Below, piece after piece: positions 12,002 to 24,060 of a DNA stretch of 64,000 bases. The position numbers and the translations under genes are program-made. The DNA is from Diphasiastrum complanatum (lineage: Eukaryota; Streptophyta; Lycopodiopsida; Lycopodiales; Lycopodiaceae): assembly GCA_029204225.1 (NCBI GenBank), contig CM055094.1, positions 5,140,063-5,204,062 of the forward strand. Reading direction: 5' to 3'. Under the pieces are notes generated by a model. The model saw nothing but the letters and a program-made list of their open reading frames with translations. It was not told the origin of the DNA and did not search any database. Every line of letters starts with the position of its first letter. Position 1 is the stretch's first letter.

Positions 12002-12640
12002 GAAGCTAGTTGGTTCACTCATCTATCTAACCATTACAAGACCAGATCTAAGCTATTGTGTTGGAAGATTGAGTCAATTCATGCAAGATCCTAGTGAGGA
12101 GCATTGGAAGCTAGGAAAAGAGTTTTGAGGTACATCATTGGAACTCGAGAATTTGGCATATTGTACTGAGGGATCATCACCTAACTTGTTTGGATTTTTA
12201 GATTCGGACTATGCTGGAGATGTAATGGATAGGAAATCCATTAGTGCTCATTGTCTTTTCATAGGTGATGGAGCCATATCATGAATGTCGAAGAAACAAG
12301 CCCATTGTCATCTAGTGAGGCCGAGTACAAAGCTCTTACACATTGCACAAAGGTGATGGTATGGATCAAGAGGATGATCAAGGATCTTCACTTGCTGGAT
12401 TTTTCAAAGAGCCAATCATCTTTTGTGACAATCTATCAGCCCAAAGGTTGGCAACTAATCCTATTTTTCATGCTAGGAGCAAGCAACATTGAGGTGGCAT
12501 ATCACTTTGTGAGGGAGCAAGTCATAATGTTTCTTCAAGGGAGTGTGTAGCTGATATCTTCACCAAAGAATTGGGAAAGGACTTGTTTATGAAGCATAGG
12601 ACATCACTTGGAGTGTTATCAAAGTCCATGCTAAAACTAG
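12002..12640 (+). pseudogene. Copia-1 RNase H, frameshifted
   Basis: Remains include 'FCDNLSAQRLATNPIFHA'-type sequence split over frames and 'PLSSSEAEYKALTHCTK', 'IEVAYHFVREQ', 'ADIFTKELGKDLF'. It closely resembles the minus-strand copy at 16614-17345. Confidence 0.85.
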
Positions 12641-12652
12641 TTGAAGAGGGAG

Positions 12653-13381
<729 letters not shown>

Positions 13382-13445
13382 CAATAGTCTTTCAGAATAA
13401 TAACTTCATGTTGGAAAGATACGGGTTTTTTTTGGATCTCCAAGC

Positions 13446-13892
13446 GAGTGAGTACAGCAACCAATGGAAGTAGAAGAGATCTTGCCAGAAGCTAATCCTG
13501 ATGTTCCTCGTTTGATAAATGTTTCTGTGGTGCGGAAGGTGGACACGGCTCCTCCAATGACACTATCAAAAGCGATGCAATATGGGTATCAGTTTCTTGA
13601 CACTTCTTTGATAGTTATGCATGGATAGCTTTGTGGTAGAAGTATTTTAGTTCTATTTGACACTGGGTCCTTGCATAATGTCATGAATTCAAATTTTGTT
13701 AAGAAGTTAAAAGTGAGCACACGACCGTCCAAGTACCAGTACATAGTCGAGATGGCTGATGGAAAGGGTACATAGATTTGGGACACGAGAGTTGTGAGAT
13801 GCCTTTAACTATTCAGAGTTATTCTGAGAAGTTTGATTTTGAGATAACTCGTTTGGCGAACTTTCATGTTGTTCTGGGGATGTATTGGCACG
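13446..13892 (+). pseudogene. Ty3/gypsy aspartic protease fragment
   Basis: The frame has 'EANPDVPRLINVS', then 'ILVLFDTGSLHNVMNSNF' (DTG active site, about 13658-13669), then 'KYQYIVEMADGKG' and, after a frameshift near 13790, 'EITRLANFHVVLGM'. This is the gypsy protease pattern (LFDTGSSHNF .. VxLGMDWL). It runs straight into copia RT at about 13893. Confidence 0.8.
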
Positions 13893-14752
13893 ACAATGTA
13901 TCGAGATACAAAGCGAGACTAGTCGCAAAGAGTTTCTCACAAAAGTATGGCATCGACTATACTGAGACCTTTTCTCCCATTGTGAAGCACACATCTCTAT
14001 GTATATTATTTGCATATGTGGTAGCCTACACTCTGAAGATCCATATCGTAGATGAGAAGACAACCTTCTTACATGGAGAGCTGAAAGAGGAGGTCTACAT
14101 GGACCAACCACCAGGTTTTGCTTGCAAGTCATTTACAGACTATGCCTGCAAAATGCACAGAAGCATCTATGGACTGAAATAGTCTGCCAGACAGTGGTAT
14201 AAGAAGAAGGATCATGCTCTCAGATCCTTGGGCTTCTAGCCTTCATGGCTGACTACAACATTCATGTGAAAGTCATAAACGGAGAGATAATCATAATCGG
14301 TGTCTACGTAGATGACATGATGATTCTGTCAAAGAACGATGATCTGATTGCACAAGTCAAGTCAGATATTTTGAAGCACCTTGAAATATTGGACTTGGGA
14401 GAAGCCAAGTGCTACCTAGGTTTGCAGAGTGACAGAGATCTTCAGGCTGGAAGATTGTATCTACACCAGTCAAGATACATTCATAAGATCATTGATGATT
14501 TCGACGTGACAGATTTCAAGAGAGTAAGTACTCCAATGGTTCTTGGCACAATACTAACAAACAAAGACTGTCCCAGAGATGATGCAGAACGAGAAGCAAT
14601 GTTGCACAAGCCTTACAGAAGGCTTATCAGTTCATTGATGTACTTGGTAGATAACACAAGGCCGGACATTGCCTACGTAGTATTCAGATTGAGCCAGTTT
14701 ATATCAATCTAGGATCGACACATTGGAAGATTGCCAAAAGGATTTTACACAT
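13893..14752 (+). pseudogene. Copia-2 reverse transcriptase
   Basis: The frame begins 'YKARLVAKSFSQKYGIDYTE', then 'VYMDQPPGFACKS', 'MHRSIYGLK' followed by a stop (14180-14182), 'GVYVDDMMILSK' (catalytic YVDD), 'LGEAKCYLGLQ', 'LYLHQSRYIHKII', and 'DNTRPDIAYVVFRLSQF'. Stops at 14182, 14239 and 14712 disrupt it. It is closely related to copia-3 at 21823-22458. The upstream half of this RT and the integrase are missing, replaced by gypsy protease. Confidence 0.9.
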
Positions 14753-14754
14753 AA

Positions 14755-14971
14755 GGGAAGTTTTGAGCTCCAAAAAGACCTTATAAAAATTCGTGCAAAC
14801 ATGTCTTTTGTATTATTAAAATATTATAATACTAATACCTTTAACTTGCTATAACTTTTAAACCATAGGTTAGAAGTATGTCATGTAACATATCATTGGA
14901 AAAAATTTGAGAAAAAATATAAAAGGAATCTTTACAAAGGGTCTCTTTGGATTTAGAACTCCTCTAATGGT
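14755..14971. mobile_element. Short interspersed element inserted in copia-2 RNase H
   Basis: Non-coding AT-rich sequence splits the copia frame between 'KRILH' and 'YLQQTKDYGL'. Its right part matches 62692-63009 ('attattaaaatattataa', 'tcatxtaacatatcattgga', 'ggatttagaactcctctaatg'), but the inner segment around the hairpin in that copy is deleted here. Class unknown; it behaves like a MITE or SINE. Confidence 0.6.
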
Positions 14972-15480
14972 ACCTACAGCAAACAAAGGACTATGGTCTT
15001 TGTTTTTCTCATGATGCAGGATTTCAAGTGAAATCCTACAACGATGCAAGTTGGGCATCACTCAAGGATGATAGAAAAAGCGTCTCAGGAGGATGCACCA
15101 TAGCAACCGATGTAGTTATTATCTAAATCAGCAGAAAGTAAACAATAACTGCTCAATCATCATGTGAGGCAGAATATGTTGCTATAGCCAAAATGACCAA
15201 TGAGCTTACATGGCTCGGACAATTCTTAGATGGATTGGGAAAGAGTACCAATGAACCGTTGATCCTGTATATGGACAACACATCCGCTATACATCTAACC
15301 AAACATCCTGTGTTTCTAGAACGAAGCATATTTCCATCAAGTATCACTTGATCAAGGACTTGGTTGAGAAGGGCGAGCTAAAGACCGCCTTCAGACTGAT
15401 ATCTTCACGAAGCCTCTATATAAGATAATGTTCGAAAGGCAGAGAGCCAGCTTGGGAATCCAAAAAATACCTGCTTTGAG
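14972..15480 (+). pseudogene. Copia-2 RNase H
   Basis: Reads 'TKDYGLCFSHDAGFQVKSY', 'DASWASLKDDRKSVSGGCT', 'QSSCEAEYVAIAKMTNELTW', 'MDNTSAIHLTKHPVF' with stops near 15125 and 15137 and later frameshifts. It is collinear with copia-3 22500-23020. Confidence 0.85.
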
Positions 15481-15487
15481 AGGGAGC

Positions 15488-15950
15488 TGAAGAAACCTTG
15501 AGTTTCTGTATTTCGAAGCTTTAGTATTTTTCCTTAGTGGTCAGAAAGCCGACACTTCAGGTCAGGTTGACACTTCGGGGTATCCATATGCAAGCCAAGG
15601 TCAGGGCAAACTATCGGGCATGGACGAACTATCGGATCTTAGCTAGTCAGGGGCGTGAAGTTTTCAAACTATCACGATCCACCACCACCATGCAATGTTA
15701 ACAAAGATGTAGTTAACAATTGTTCAGCTAAACTTTTAGTTAATCAGATCTTGTAATCTAATCTAGTATGATATACATATTGGGTAGACATGCAGAGCAT
15801 AGAGACAATCCTGAACGCAACACTCAGTGAGGTGCGTATGAAGGAAACAATATGGTTCTAGCAGTAGCTAGCTCATTCGTGAGAGAGAATACCTCTCTAA
15901 TGCCGACGCACTGATCTGGAAAACTGGCAATGCTCAAAAAAAATTATTGA
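15488..15950 (+). repeat. Probable 3' LTR of copia-2
   Basis: It follows the purine tract 'gagagggagc' with TGAAGAAAC, the same junction as copia-3 at about 23026. Shared downstream sequence ('attcgtgaga', 'ctctcxxatgcc', 'gcact') supports related LTRs. No 5' partner is in the window and the right border is approximate. Confidence 0.5.
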
Positions 15951-16239
15951 TGTATACTCAATTTTGATTATACAAACGAGTTACAGTTTGCTGTTCAACG
16001 TGTGCAATCTTTGAATGTTGTGGTGCTTATCAGTAGATATATTTATGATGTCATTAGTCATTATATGTTGTTTACAAATTCAGATTAGCAGTAGCTATCC
16101 GCTATTTGGAAGATGACTGATCACGGTTTGAAGCAATATCTTTGTCTGACAGATTGGCTCCATTTGAGCTGAATCTAGAATTGTCGCCCGAGTCAGAATC
16201 GTCGGATTCCAACAGTGGTATTAGAGCGACCCAAAGATT

Positions 16240-16617
16240 CCAACAAAGAGATGGACATAGAATCAACAAAGATGAATTCTCGACATCAAAAGAGAATACA
16301 ATGATATGTTCTCTACACAAGTACATCTATTTATAACAGCCACAATGTCATTTGGTCACTTTCCCTAAGTATGCCCTAAAATGGCAACTTCAAGGTACTT
16401 AACCAAAAACCTAGAAATCCTAGTCCAAATGCAATGTACCAATATTAACCAATTAGAATGGGTCCAAACTCGACCTCATCCACTTATCTACTTGCCAAAA
16501 ATAGTAGAAACACTAATTAGGCATTTATTGACAAATATAAAACTATCTCTAAGTTGAGGTATCATTTTGGCCTCCAAAAATGCCAATAAACCAACAAAAC
16601 TAGTTGACAATTTTCAC
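16240..16617 (-). repeat. 3' LTR fragment of minus-strand copia
   Basis: Read on the minus strand it starts TGTGAAAATTGTCAACTAG right after the RNase H end 'LVEEGV' and has a TATA-like TATAAATA near 16330. The start resembles the copia-1 LTR start. The far border is uncertain; plus-strand 16216-16227 (TGGTATTAGAGC) resembles a primer site with one mismatch and may mark another element's edge. Confidence 0.55.
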
Positions 16618-17345
16618 ACTCCCTCTTCAACTAGTTTTCGCATAGATTTAGATAGAACTCCAAGTGATGTTCTATTCTTCATAAACAAGTCTTTTTGCAA
16701 TGATTTGGTCAAGATATCAGCCACAAATTCCCTTGAAGAAACATGTTGAAGCTCCACTTCCTTTGCCATGACTTGTTTTCTCACAAAGTGATATGCCACC
16801 TCAATGTACTTGCTCCTTGCATGAAAGATAAGATTGCTTGCCAATCTTTGGGCTGAAATGTTGTCACAAAATATGATTGGACTCTCTAAAAAATCCCAAA
16901 AGTAAAGATCCCTTACCATCCTTTTGATCCATAACATCTCCTTTGTACAAGATGTAAGAGCTTTGTACTCGGCCTCACTAGATGACAATGAGATAGTAGC
17001 TTGTTTCTTCGACATCATTACATTCGCCGCGTCCATTTACATTTACAGTTACTTTACTTTATGCATAAGCAAGCCTTGGGCCCTTTTTTATTCATTAGTG
17101 ACATTCAAACTATAGCTCCATCACCTATGAAAATAGCGTGTGCACTTATGGATTTTCTATCCATTTGATCTCCAGCAAATTTCAAATCTGAAAATCCAAA
17201 CAAGTTAGGTGATGATCCTCTATAAACAATGCCAAAATCTCTTGTTCCCAAGATGTATCTCAATACCCTCTTGCCTAGTTTCCAATGCTCCACATTAGGA
17301 TTTTGCATAAATTGGCTTAATCTACCAACACAATAGCTAATATTT
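16614..17345 (-). pseudogene. Minus-strand copia RNase H (copia-1 relative)
   Basis: Minus-strand blocks in order: 'SQFMQNPNVEHWKLGKRVLR', 'SSPNLFGFSDLKFAGDQMDR', 'IFIGDGAIV', then about 70 bp of foreign sequence (17030-17100), then 'MSKKQATISLSSSEAEYKAL', 'FCDNISAQRLASNLIFHARS', 'YHFVRKQVM', 'SLGVLSKSMRKLVEEGV'. The RT and everything 5' are absent; the fragment stops at about 17345. Confidence 0.9.
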
Positions 17346-18834
17346 GACGTGTAGGTTTAGGCCAAAATCTCTACAACGATACAATTTTCATAACTTTGTA
17401 CGACAAGCTTTCAAAGAGAAAAAAAAAACACAATGTCTCAAATGATTGAAAGATGTCTTGAACATATAGGATTAAATATTTTCAAAAATATACATTCTTA
17501 ACGAAATCAGATTAAACTATGTGTGGCTTTCAATGATAGGCAAATTTGTCTCTATTCTCTATATTGTGTATCTCTTCTATGCATCATCATGTGATAATTT
17601 TTTTTTTCTAGAAATGTAGTTTTTCTATCTACAAGTCATTACTTCTATATATTCATCTTTACATCTCCATAAAAATGGGCACAATGGTATTATCTATGAG
17701 GAGGAATCCATCATCAGATGTATCTATTGATGGATCTAAGCATGATATTGTGTCTGATAGTAGAATTTGTAGCATTTCATGTTGAAAAAACTAAAATATC
17801 AAAAAGTATAATTGTTAATTTAAAACCTAGTAGAAGTTTTAACTACATGACATCGTGTAGATCAATAATCAGTGAAAAGACCTACTTACTTTTGCATAAA
17901 AAATATCCATATTTGTATTTAGGTTCAGCTCATCTGGCTTGGGCAATAGCTCCACCTTTTTATTATACATGGATTCAACATATGAATGGGTGGCATTCAA
18001 GGGATTCATTTTCATGCAAATAGAAGTGCAACTTCCATTTGAATCCGCTATGTACATGCTTCAATGATTTTTGCCAACAAATGAGAAACGATGCATGACT
18101 AGAATTTATACAAGTTTAAGAAGGCAATTTATAGAACAGATAAATGTTATCTACTATTTACAATAGGGAATGATGAAGATGTTTTACTCCGCACTCATAT
18201 ACTTAAAATAACTCTATGCTAATAGCTCTCAATCTAGTCTAAAAAAATGAGATACAACACTAATATTTTTGGTGATCCCATTTGTATATCTCTATACAAA
18301 ATATATGAATCTAGCTTTGATGATTGGGTTTGAAATATCTGAGGTTTTTTTGTTCTAGCTACATACTCATCAAATGCAATCTACCTTTTAGAATCCAAAA
18401 AGGAATCCTTAGATTAACAAAAAATATAATAACTATTCTATTATAGATCGTACGAATGCTTGAAGTTGAATCTTCTTTACCAATGATCTTATCTACAACA
18501 ACATTGAGATCCCCCAGCTGAATCATTCATCACACACCATGGTGCTGGAGCTTCTGAGCAAAGCCAATCCATCAACCACGAGGTTCCACAGCTGGCTCTC
18601 TCCCCAAACCTGCCATGGACTCTTCCACATATACTCTGCAGACTGATTCTGAGAGATAGAATTCTTTGAGAGTAGAAAGAGGGCAAAGGGATGAGTAGGA
18701 GAAGATTAGATTTCCAACAACGAGTACCCTTTGACCTCAACAAATTAGTCCACAACAACAAGAGGGGACATATCGTCCTCATAGTCAAACAAAGGGTTTC
18801 TTCTGGTAAAGGCGATAGGGGTTCGCGCCTGGAT
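17346..18834. other. Unassigned AT-rich stretch
   Basis: No ORF with recognisable motifs on either strand. The part next to 18835 may be the last exon or 3' UTR of the phosphatase relic, since the minus frame continues for about 25 codons after its stop. Confidence 0.3.
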
Positions 18835-19270
18835 CTAGCCCATGAGCCATGGGTACAGAACCTCCTTCAAATACCAGGGGGGCGTTTCAGCATTGCACTC
18901 TACAAAAGGGTCGAAACATTTTATGGCCAAGCAGTTCTCGTAGTTGTTTTTTAACGACTTGTAGTGTTTATCGTCTACAAGTATGATGTTGGATGCGTCG
19001 AACTCTGGCCATTTCCATACCTCCCGCAGGTTCTTCAGAAATACTGGCACCCCCAGTTTATCCTCGTTGATGTAAGGAATCTCCTTGAAGTCTTCACGCT
19101 AGATGTTACACTTATTTTGGGCAAAAATATCTACAGAAACAAAAGGTAAATATCAGACATTACCAAAAACTACCCTCACGGTTTTGATGGAGCATATTAA
19201 CAGTACCAAATATTGGTACATATTACTTGTTGCGTGAGTCCTCCATGAAGCCAATGATCAAATCCAGGTA
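18835..19270 (-). pseudogene. FCP1/NIF-like (HAD family) phosphatase gene relic
   Basis: The minus strand reads 'NKCNI', a TAG stop (19099-19101), 'REDFKEIPYINEDKLGVPVF', 'LKNLREVWKWPEFDASNIIL', 'VDDKHYKSLKNNYENCLAI', then 'WYLKEVLYPWL'. This matches the C-terminal half of FCP1-homology phosphatases (K-PxFxKDLxxVW ... N-xLLVDDSPYK), including the VDD motif IV of the HAD fold. A likely preceding exon lies at about 19215-19270 ('VLKYLDLIIGFMEDSRN'). The catalytic DxDxT motif is not in view. The stop and missing 5' exons point to a pseudogene, though a sequence or splice error cannot be ruled out. Confidence 0.6.
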
Positions 19271-19849
19271 TTTCAGAACTCTTTGTGTTGTTTTGATACA
19301 AGGAACAAGTAGTTGCATTTGGCATTTGAGAATGATAAATCAAATTCCATCAAGATGGCACGATCCACCTCGAAAATAGTTGCGCCAAGGAGTTGTGACT
19401 GAGATGCCTTACACATACTCATTGGCTGATGAGACAAGATTTCCATAAGATTTTGCCAGTTTGTCAGAAAATTCTAAGTGTGAAATTATTTGCTGCTATA
19501 AGTTTTACACAGAAGTGGATAGCTTGGATACGGTGACAGAATCTGGCTTCATGAGAAAAATGTCGGAAGCTTGCTGACTCTGATGACTAAGTGTTAATTT
19601 GATATCATGTCTACTTGAGAACTAAGATATGTGTTGAAAGATAGAGACATTTGTCACAAAGGCATGGCATGTAGGATATCTTAGTCAAAAATCTTTGCTC
19701 TGATAGCTTTGAAAGCCTTAATGTTTGACCACTAGATGTGCCTGTTCCGTTGAGTTGGTTGATCTAACAGCTGCTCTGAAACTAATACTGCAAGATAATC
19801 TAAAGCAGCAACTAGGATTTCTAGCACCCTCTCACACTGATCATGAGAA

Positions 19850-19985
19850 GAGATGTGGACCTGGAGGGAAGAAAGAGTTGTGGAGGAGAAGAGATGGGGA
19901 CCGAGTCGGGTCTGGAGGAGAAGAGACGGGGACCGAGCCGGGTCTAGAGGGAAGAAAGGGTGGTGAAGAAGGGCTTTAGGAGCTG
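19850..19985. repeat. Purine-rich minisatellite
   Basis: GA-rich sequence containing two and a half copies of a roughly 35-38-bp unit ('ggggaccgagxcgggtctgg' followed by 'aggagaagagaxg'). Confidence 0.6.
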
Positions 19986-21245
19986 AGAGGGAAGTAGCCG
20001 AGTGAGAAGGTGATAAGGTAATGGAGTTAAGGTTAGGTTAGGACTGTAGGTAGGTAGGGTTAGGCTGTTTTTTTCCTATTAAACTTCAGAATGAAGAATG
20101 TGAAATTCTTTTACAAGGGAAACAAAACTTCAGAGCTGAAAATTTGAAGTGCTTCTCTCTCACTTGAAAAAATCCAGCAAAATTTTGGCAATTTCGACCC
20201 ATCTCCACTAATTTGATCATAACTTTCTCAATATTAATCCAAATCACACAAGCTTAGCACTTTGAAATGCTAACAACAAGCTCTATCAGCTATAGGATCA
20301 TATCAATGATTGAATGTGATTTGGTAGGTCAAATTTACAACAAAACAGGTCTAAAAATTTTGAAGGAAGAAAACTAACAAAACTAAAGCTAGGAATCAAG
20401 ATTTGTCATAACTCTCTAGATACTAATCCAAATGACCTTCCATATGGATCAAATCAAAGCTAAGACAATGGTCTATAATCCTATGTAAAGAAACTTGAGA
20501 TCAAATCAAATCGGAAAAATTCAAACAAAGTGAAAGTTAATTTCTAGCACCTATTTTGACAGGTTTTAGAAAAATTGCAATAAATTTTGCATCTCTTACC
20601 CAAATGGCTTGAAAATTGGTGCAAATGAAAGGTAAAATAAAGCTTTACAAATCTATAGAATAAAATTAAAAATGAAAAATGAAATTCAATGTCGAAAATT
20701 GATCTGAACAGATCTGAAAACTTCAAAGCTAGAATTTAGCAAAAAGAAAGCTACAAATGCAATAAACTTATCAAATCTAATGAAATTCACAGAGAACAAG
20801 ACAATCATAATAGCATATCAATAAAAAGCTACAAACAATGAGATCACAATGGAATTACATTAGTAATGGAAAGAATAGTACAAGATATGAGCATGAGTAT
20901 TCATTCATGTGGATAGGGCACATAAGATCTAGCAAATGGAGATCCCTATGGCTCACATTCCAAGGAGGAAGCAAGAAGCTCTCACTTGCAAATGAGCCAA
21001 AAGATTTACAGATTGATGTCTCTTGTCTAGTTATAGGCATTGCTCTCACATAACTTAACTTAACTATCTTGAGGGATAGTTAGCCCTTGCTAAGTAATAT
21101 TTAACTAGATTGGGCCCTTATTGGTCTATTATCCTTATTAATTACTTTGGAGGGCCTAAAGAGGGAACCGCCTTGTTTTTAACACTAATAGCTCCTTTTG
21201 GGCCTACAAAGCTTACATTGAATATTATCTTGCATGTATAAGTGA
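19986..21245. other. Unassigned AT-rich stretch
   Basis: No coding motif. The texture (long non-coding AT-rich DNA before an integrase frame) would suit LTR or leader sequence, but no direct repeat partner was found. Confidence 0.3.
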
Positions 21246-21249
21246 TTAT

Positions 21250-21815
21250 CGTAAATTTTCCAAAGTGTATTTTATTCAAAATAAATCATAAGCACTTGAT
21301 AAACTCATAAAGTATGTGAATTGGGCAGAGAGATGCACTGGCAACAAAGTGAAGCAGATCATGACAGATCGAGGTGGCGAATACATCTCGAATTGCTTCA
21401 TTGACTTCTGCAATGATATTGTATCATTCACAGAAGGACTGCAGCTTACACACCGCAGCACAACAATGTTGCAGAAAGGAAGAATAGAACCCTGACGGAA
21501 GCTGCCAAATGCATGATGGCCTACTCGAAAGCTCCAAGAGTATTGTGGGCTGAAGCAGTAGCTACAGCTGCATACATTCAGAATAGGACAGGGAAGTCTG
21601 GTGTCCCTCACACGACACCACACGAATTATGGTGGGGTAGAAAATCCAACCTGTCTCACATCAAAGTCTTTGGTTGTGTAGCTTATGCACATATTCCTAA
21701 TAAGCTTTGAAAGAAGCTTGATGAGAAAGCTAAACATAGATATCTGGTAGGATATGACAACAATTCGTCATACTACAGAGTCTACATGCCAGACACGAAC
21801 ACTGTGAAGACAGTC
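21250..21815 (+). pseudogene. Copia-3 integrase fragment
   Basis: Blocks: 'KLIKYVNWAERCTGNKVKQI', 'TDRGGEYISNCF' (second catalytic Asp of the DDE core), a frameshift near 21415-21470, '[18 protein letters not shown]' (catalytic Glu region), 'WAEAVATAAYIQNRTGKSG', 'WWGRKSNLSHIKVFGCVAYA', and a stop at 21708. The N-terminal zinc finger and first Asp are missing. Confidence 0.9.
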
Positions 21816-21822
21816 AGAGATA

Positions 21823-22458
21823 GTGTACATGGATCAACCCCCAGGATATGTCTTGAATTCACTTCTTGATTATGCATGCAGAATGCATAGGAGTATCTAT
21901 GGTCTGAAGCAGTCAGCTCAACAATGGTACAAAAAGAAGGATCAAGCCCTGAAATCATTAGGATTCAAGCCACTAATGGCTGATTTCAATGTGTATGTAA
22001 GAATTACAGATGGAAAGATTATCATTGTGGCTGTGTATGTGGACGACACTCTAATACTCTGCAAGAGTGAGAAGCTGATTGTTGAAGTGAAAAATGACAT
22101 CTTGAAACATTTTGAGATTGTAGATCTGGGAGAAGCCAGGTATTACCTTGGCTTGCAGATTGAAAGGGACTATGAGGGAGGTAAGTTGTACCTTCATCAG
22201 TCCAGATACACCCAGAAAATCCTAGAGGATTTCGGGATGCTGAATTGCAAAGGAGCGAATACTCCAATGCTTGCAGGAACGGTGCTGACGAACGAGAATT
22301 GTTCGAAGACTACAGAAGAGAGAGAATTGACGCAGCTCACACCATACAAGAAACTAATAGGTTCGTTGATGTACCGTGTAGATAACACATGCCCTGACAT
22401 TGCTTATGCAGTGTTTAGGATGAGCCAATTCTGCACGAATCCAGGCTTGACACATTAG
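21823..22458 (+). pseudogene. Copia-3 reverse transcriptase, long open frame
   Basis: Open for 211 codons: 'YMDQPPGYVLNSLLDYACRM', 'HRSIYGLKQSAQQWYKK', 'VAVYVDDTLILCKSE' (YVDD catalytic), 'LGEARYYLGLQIERDYEGG', 'LYLHQSRYTQKILEDF', 'DNTCPDIAYAVFRMSQF'. The fingers part before 'VYMDQPPG' is deleted, so it is not functional. Confidence 0.9.
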
Positions 22459-23172
22459 AATATTGCAAAACGAATTTCGCAATATCTTCAATTAACAAGA
22501 GATTATGGTTTGTGTTATTGTCGTGATGCAGAGTTTCAAATGATTTCCTGCAGTGATGCTAGCTGGGCATCCCTCAAGGACGACTGTAAAAGTATCTCAG
22601 AAGGATGCACCATTGCGTCAGGGGTAGTAATTCTCTGGGTCAGCAAAAAGCAGACTATTGTGGCTCAATCATCCTATGAAGCAGAGTATGTTGTAGTAGC
22701 AAAGATGGCCAATGAGATAATTTGGCTCAAACAATTCTTGGACGAATTGGGCGAAACGAGAAATGAACCTCTGGTTTTGCATATGAACAACACATCTACA
22801 ATACATCTAACGAAAGACCCTGTGTTTCACTCAAGGACAAAACACATTGCGATCAAGTAACACTTGATCAGGGATCTGATTGGCAAGAAGATGTTGCAAA
22901 CCACCTTCATTGGAACGAAAGACATGGTTAGTGACATTTTCACAAAGGCCCTAGACAAAGGTCTATTCGAGAAACAGAGGAGCAATCTTGGAGTCGTCAA
23001 GCTATCATGCTTTGAGAGGGAGCTGAAGAAACATTTTATTTCTAATGCCAAATCCTTGCTAGCTTTCAATTCTGAAACTTTGACAAAAGACAACACGACA
23101 CAAAATCAGTCGTGCTCCTCAATTGATCAAGAAGATCAGCCAAGTACCAAGGGGTACAGATATTTGATCTGA
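22459..23172 (+). pseudogene. Copia-3 RNase H
   Basis: After a stop at 22458 the frame continues 'NIAKRISQYLQLTRDYGL', 'CSDASWASLKDDCKSISEG', 'VAQSSYEAEYVVVAKMANEI', 'VLHMNNTSTIHLTKDPVF', a stop at 22860, 'HLIRDLIGKKMLQTTFIG' and 'SDIFTKALDKGLFEKQRSNL'. The frame extends past the expected LTR start at about 23026. Confidence 0.88.
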
Positions 23173-23500
23173 TTTTTTGACATCATCAGAAGTATTCTAA
23201 ATCATGGCTAATCTGCCACTCTTGTAATTCGAGATTAGTTCTAGATGTTTAATCTTTTCTAATCTAGAAGTTACACGACGCGACACGAAATTGTTCGCGA
23301 ACTATATACTTTCTAGTTGATGCAAATGCAAAAGGAGAAGAAGACACGAAAATATTCAGAATACAGTCCGCCTGTGAGCAAGACAATTTTGAGAGGATCA
23401 GTAGATCCAAAGGTCTGCTAGTAAGTGAGACATGATTCGTGAGATAATTGTATTTCTCTCACGCCAATGCACTACGTGGATCTGTCATGCAGTGCTGCTA
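23026..23500 (+). repeat. Probable 3' LTR of copia-3
   Basis: It begins TGAAGAAAC after the purine tract 'gagagggagc', as in copia-2. The right border is uncertain; shared motifs with copia-2's LTR run to about 23480. Confidence 0.45.
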
Positions 23501-23839
23501 AAATTCAAGAAGATCAATAGGTAATGTTGTAGCTATTATGCACATGTTATTCTATACATTGTATGATCTCGAATGAATTTTTGTCTGATATTATTCGTGT
23601 GTCTGATTCACTTGCTCATTCAATTTTGCACATTAGTTTGATTTCGTTGAATGCTACATTAATCTGTTAACGTAGATCAGCAGTGTCTGTCTACTCTCTA
23701 AAGGATTGTAGGAATGATATAGCTGGTAGTGACCAACAGTCATATCTGAATTCCTGACAAACTGATTTCATTCGCGAACATTTTCACTTCGCTTTGCTTC
23801 ACGATCACTTGGCTATAAGCACAAATCAATTTCAAAGGC

Positions 23840-24060
23840 TCACTTAGATTTCGTTTCGTTTCGTCCTATTTCGTCTCGTCTCGTCTCGTCTCGTTACAAA
23901 GCTTGATTGATCTTGTTGCAAATTATTTTGCTTCGTTTCGTTTCGTTTCACGATCTGTATGCTTCCAGCATGAATCAATGTCAAAGCTTGTTTAAGTTTC
24001 GCTTCGTTTCATTTCGTTTCGTTTTTGTTTAGAATTCGTCTCGTTTCATTTGGTTGTGTT
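23840..24060. repeat. Degenerate TTTCG / TCGTC pentanucleotide cluster
   Basis: Three patches of imperfect TTTCG and CGTCT repeats (about 23850-23895, 23933-23952, 23998-24060), interrupted by similar spacers mentioning 'agcttgxttgatc' and 'cacgatct'. The spacers look like diverged copies of one longer unit. Confidence 0.7.

Larger units (their letters stand above)
21250..23025 (+). mobile_element. Copia-3: integrase end, RT and RNase H
   Basis: The plus strand carries the 3' half of a copia element. The integrase and RT parts are joined by a deletion near 21815, and no gag or protease lies upstream. Confidence 0.9.

Noticed and set aside
16216-16227. TGGTATTAGAGC as a primer-binding site
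   Set aside because: One mismatch, and no LTR end or gag frame could be assigned beside it; noted only in the LTR entry.
18489-18788. 99-codon minus-strand ORF near the phosphatase relic
   Set aside because: Composition is unlike the phosphatase frame and no motif is visible; it probably lies in 3' UTR or flank.
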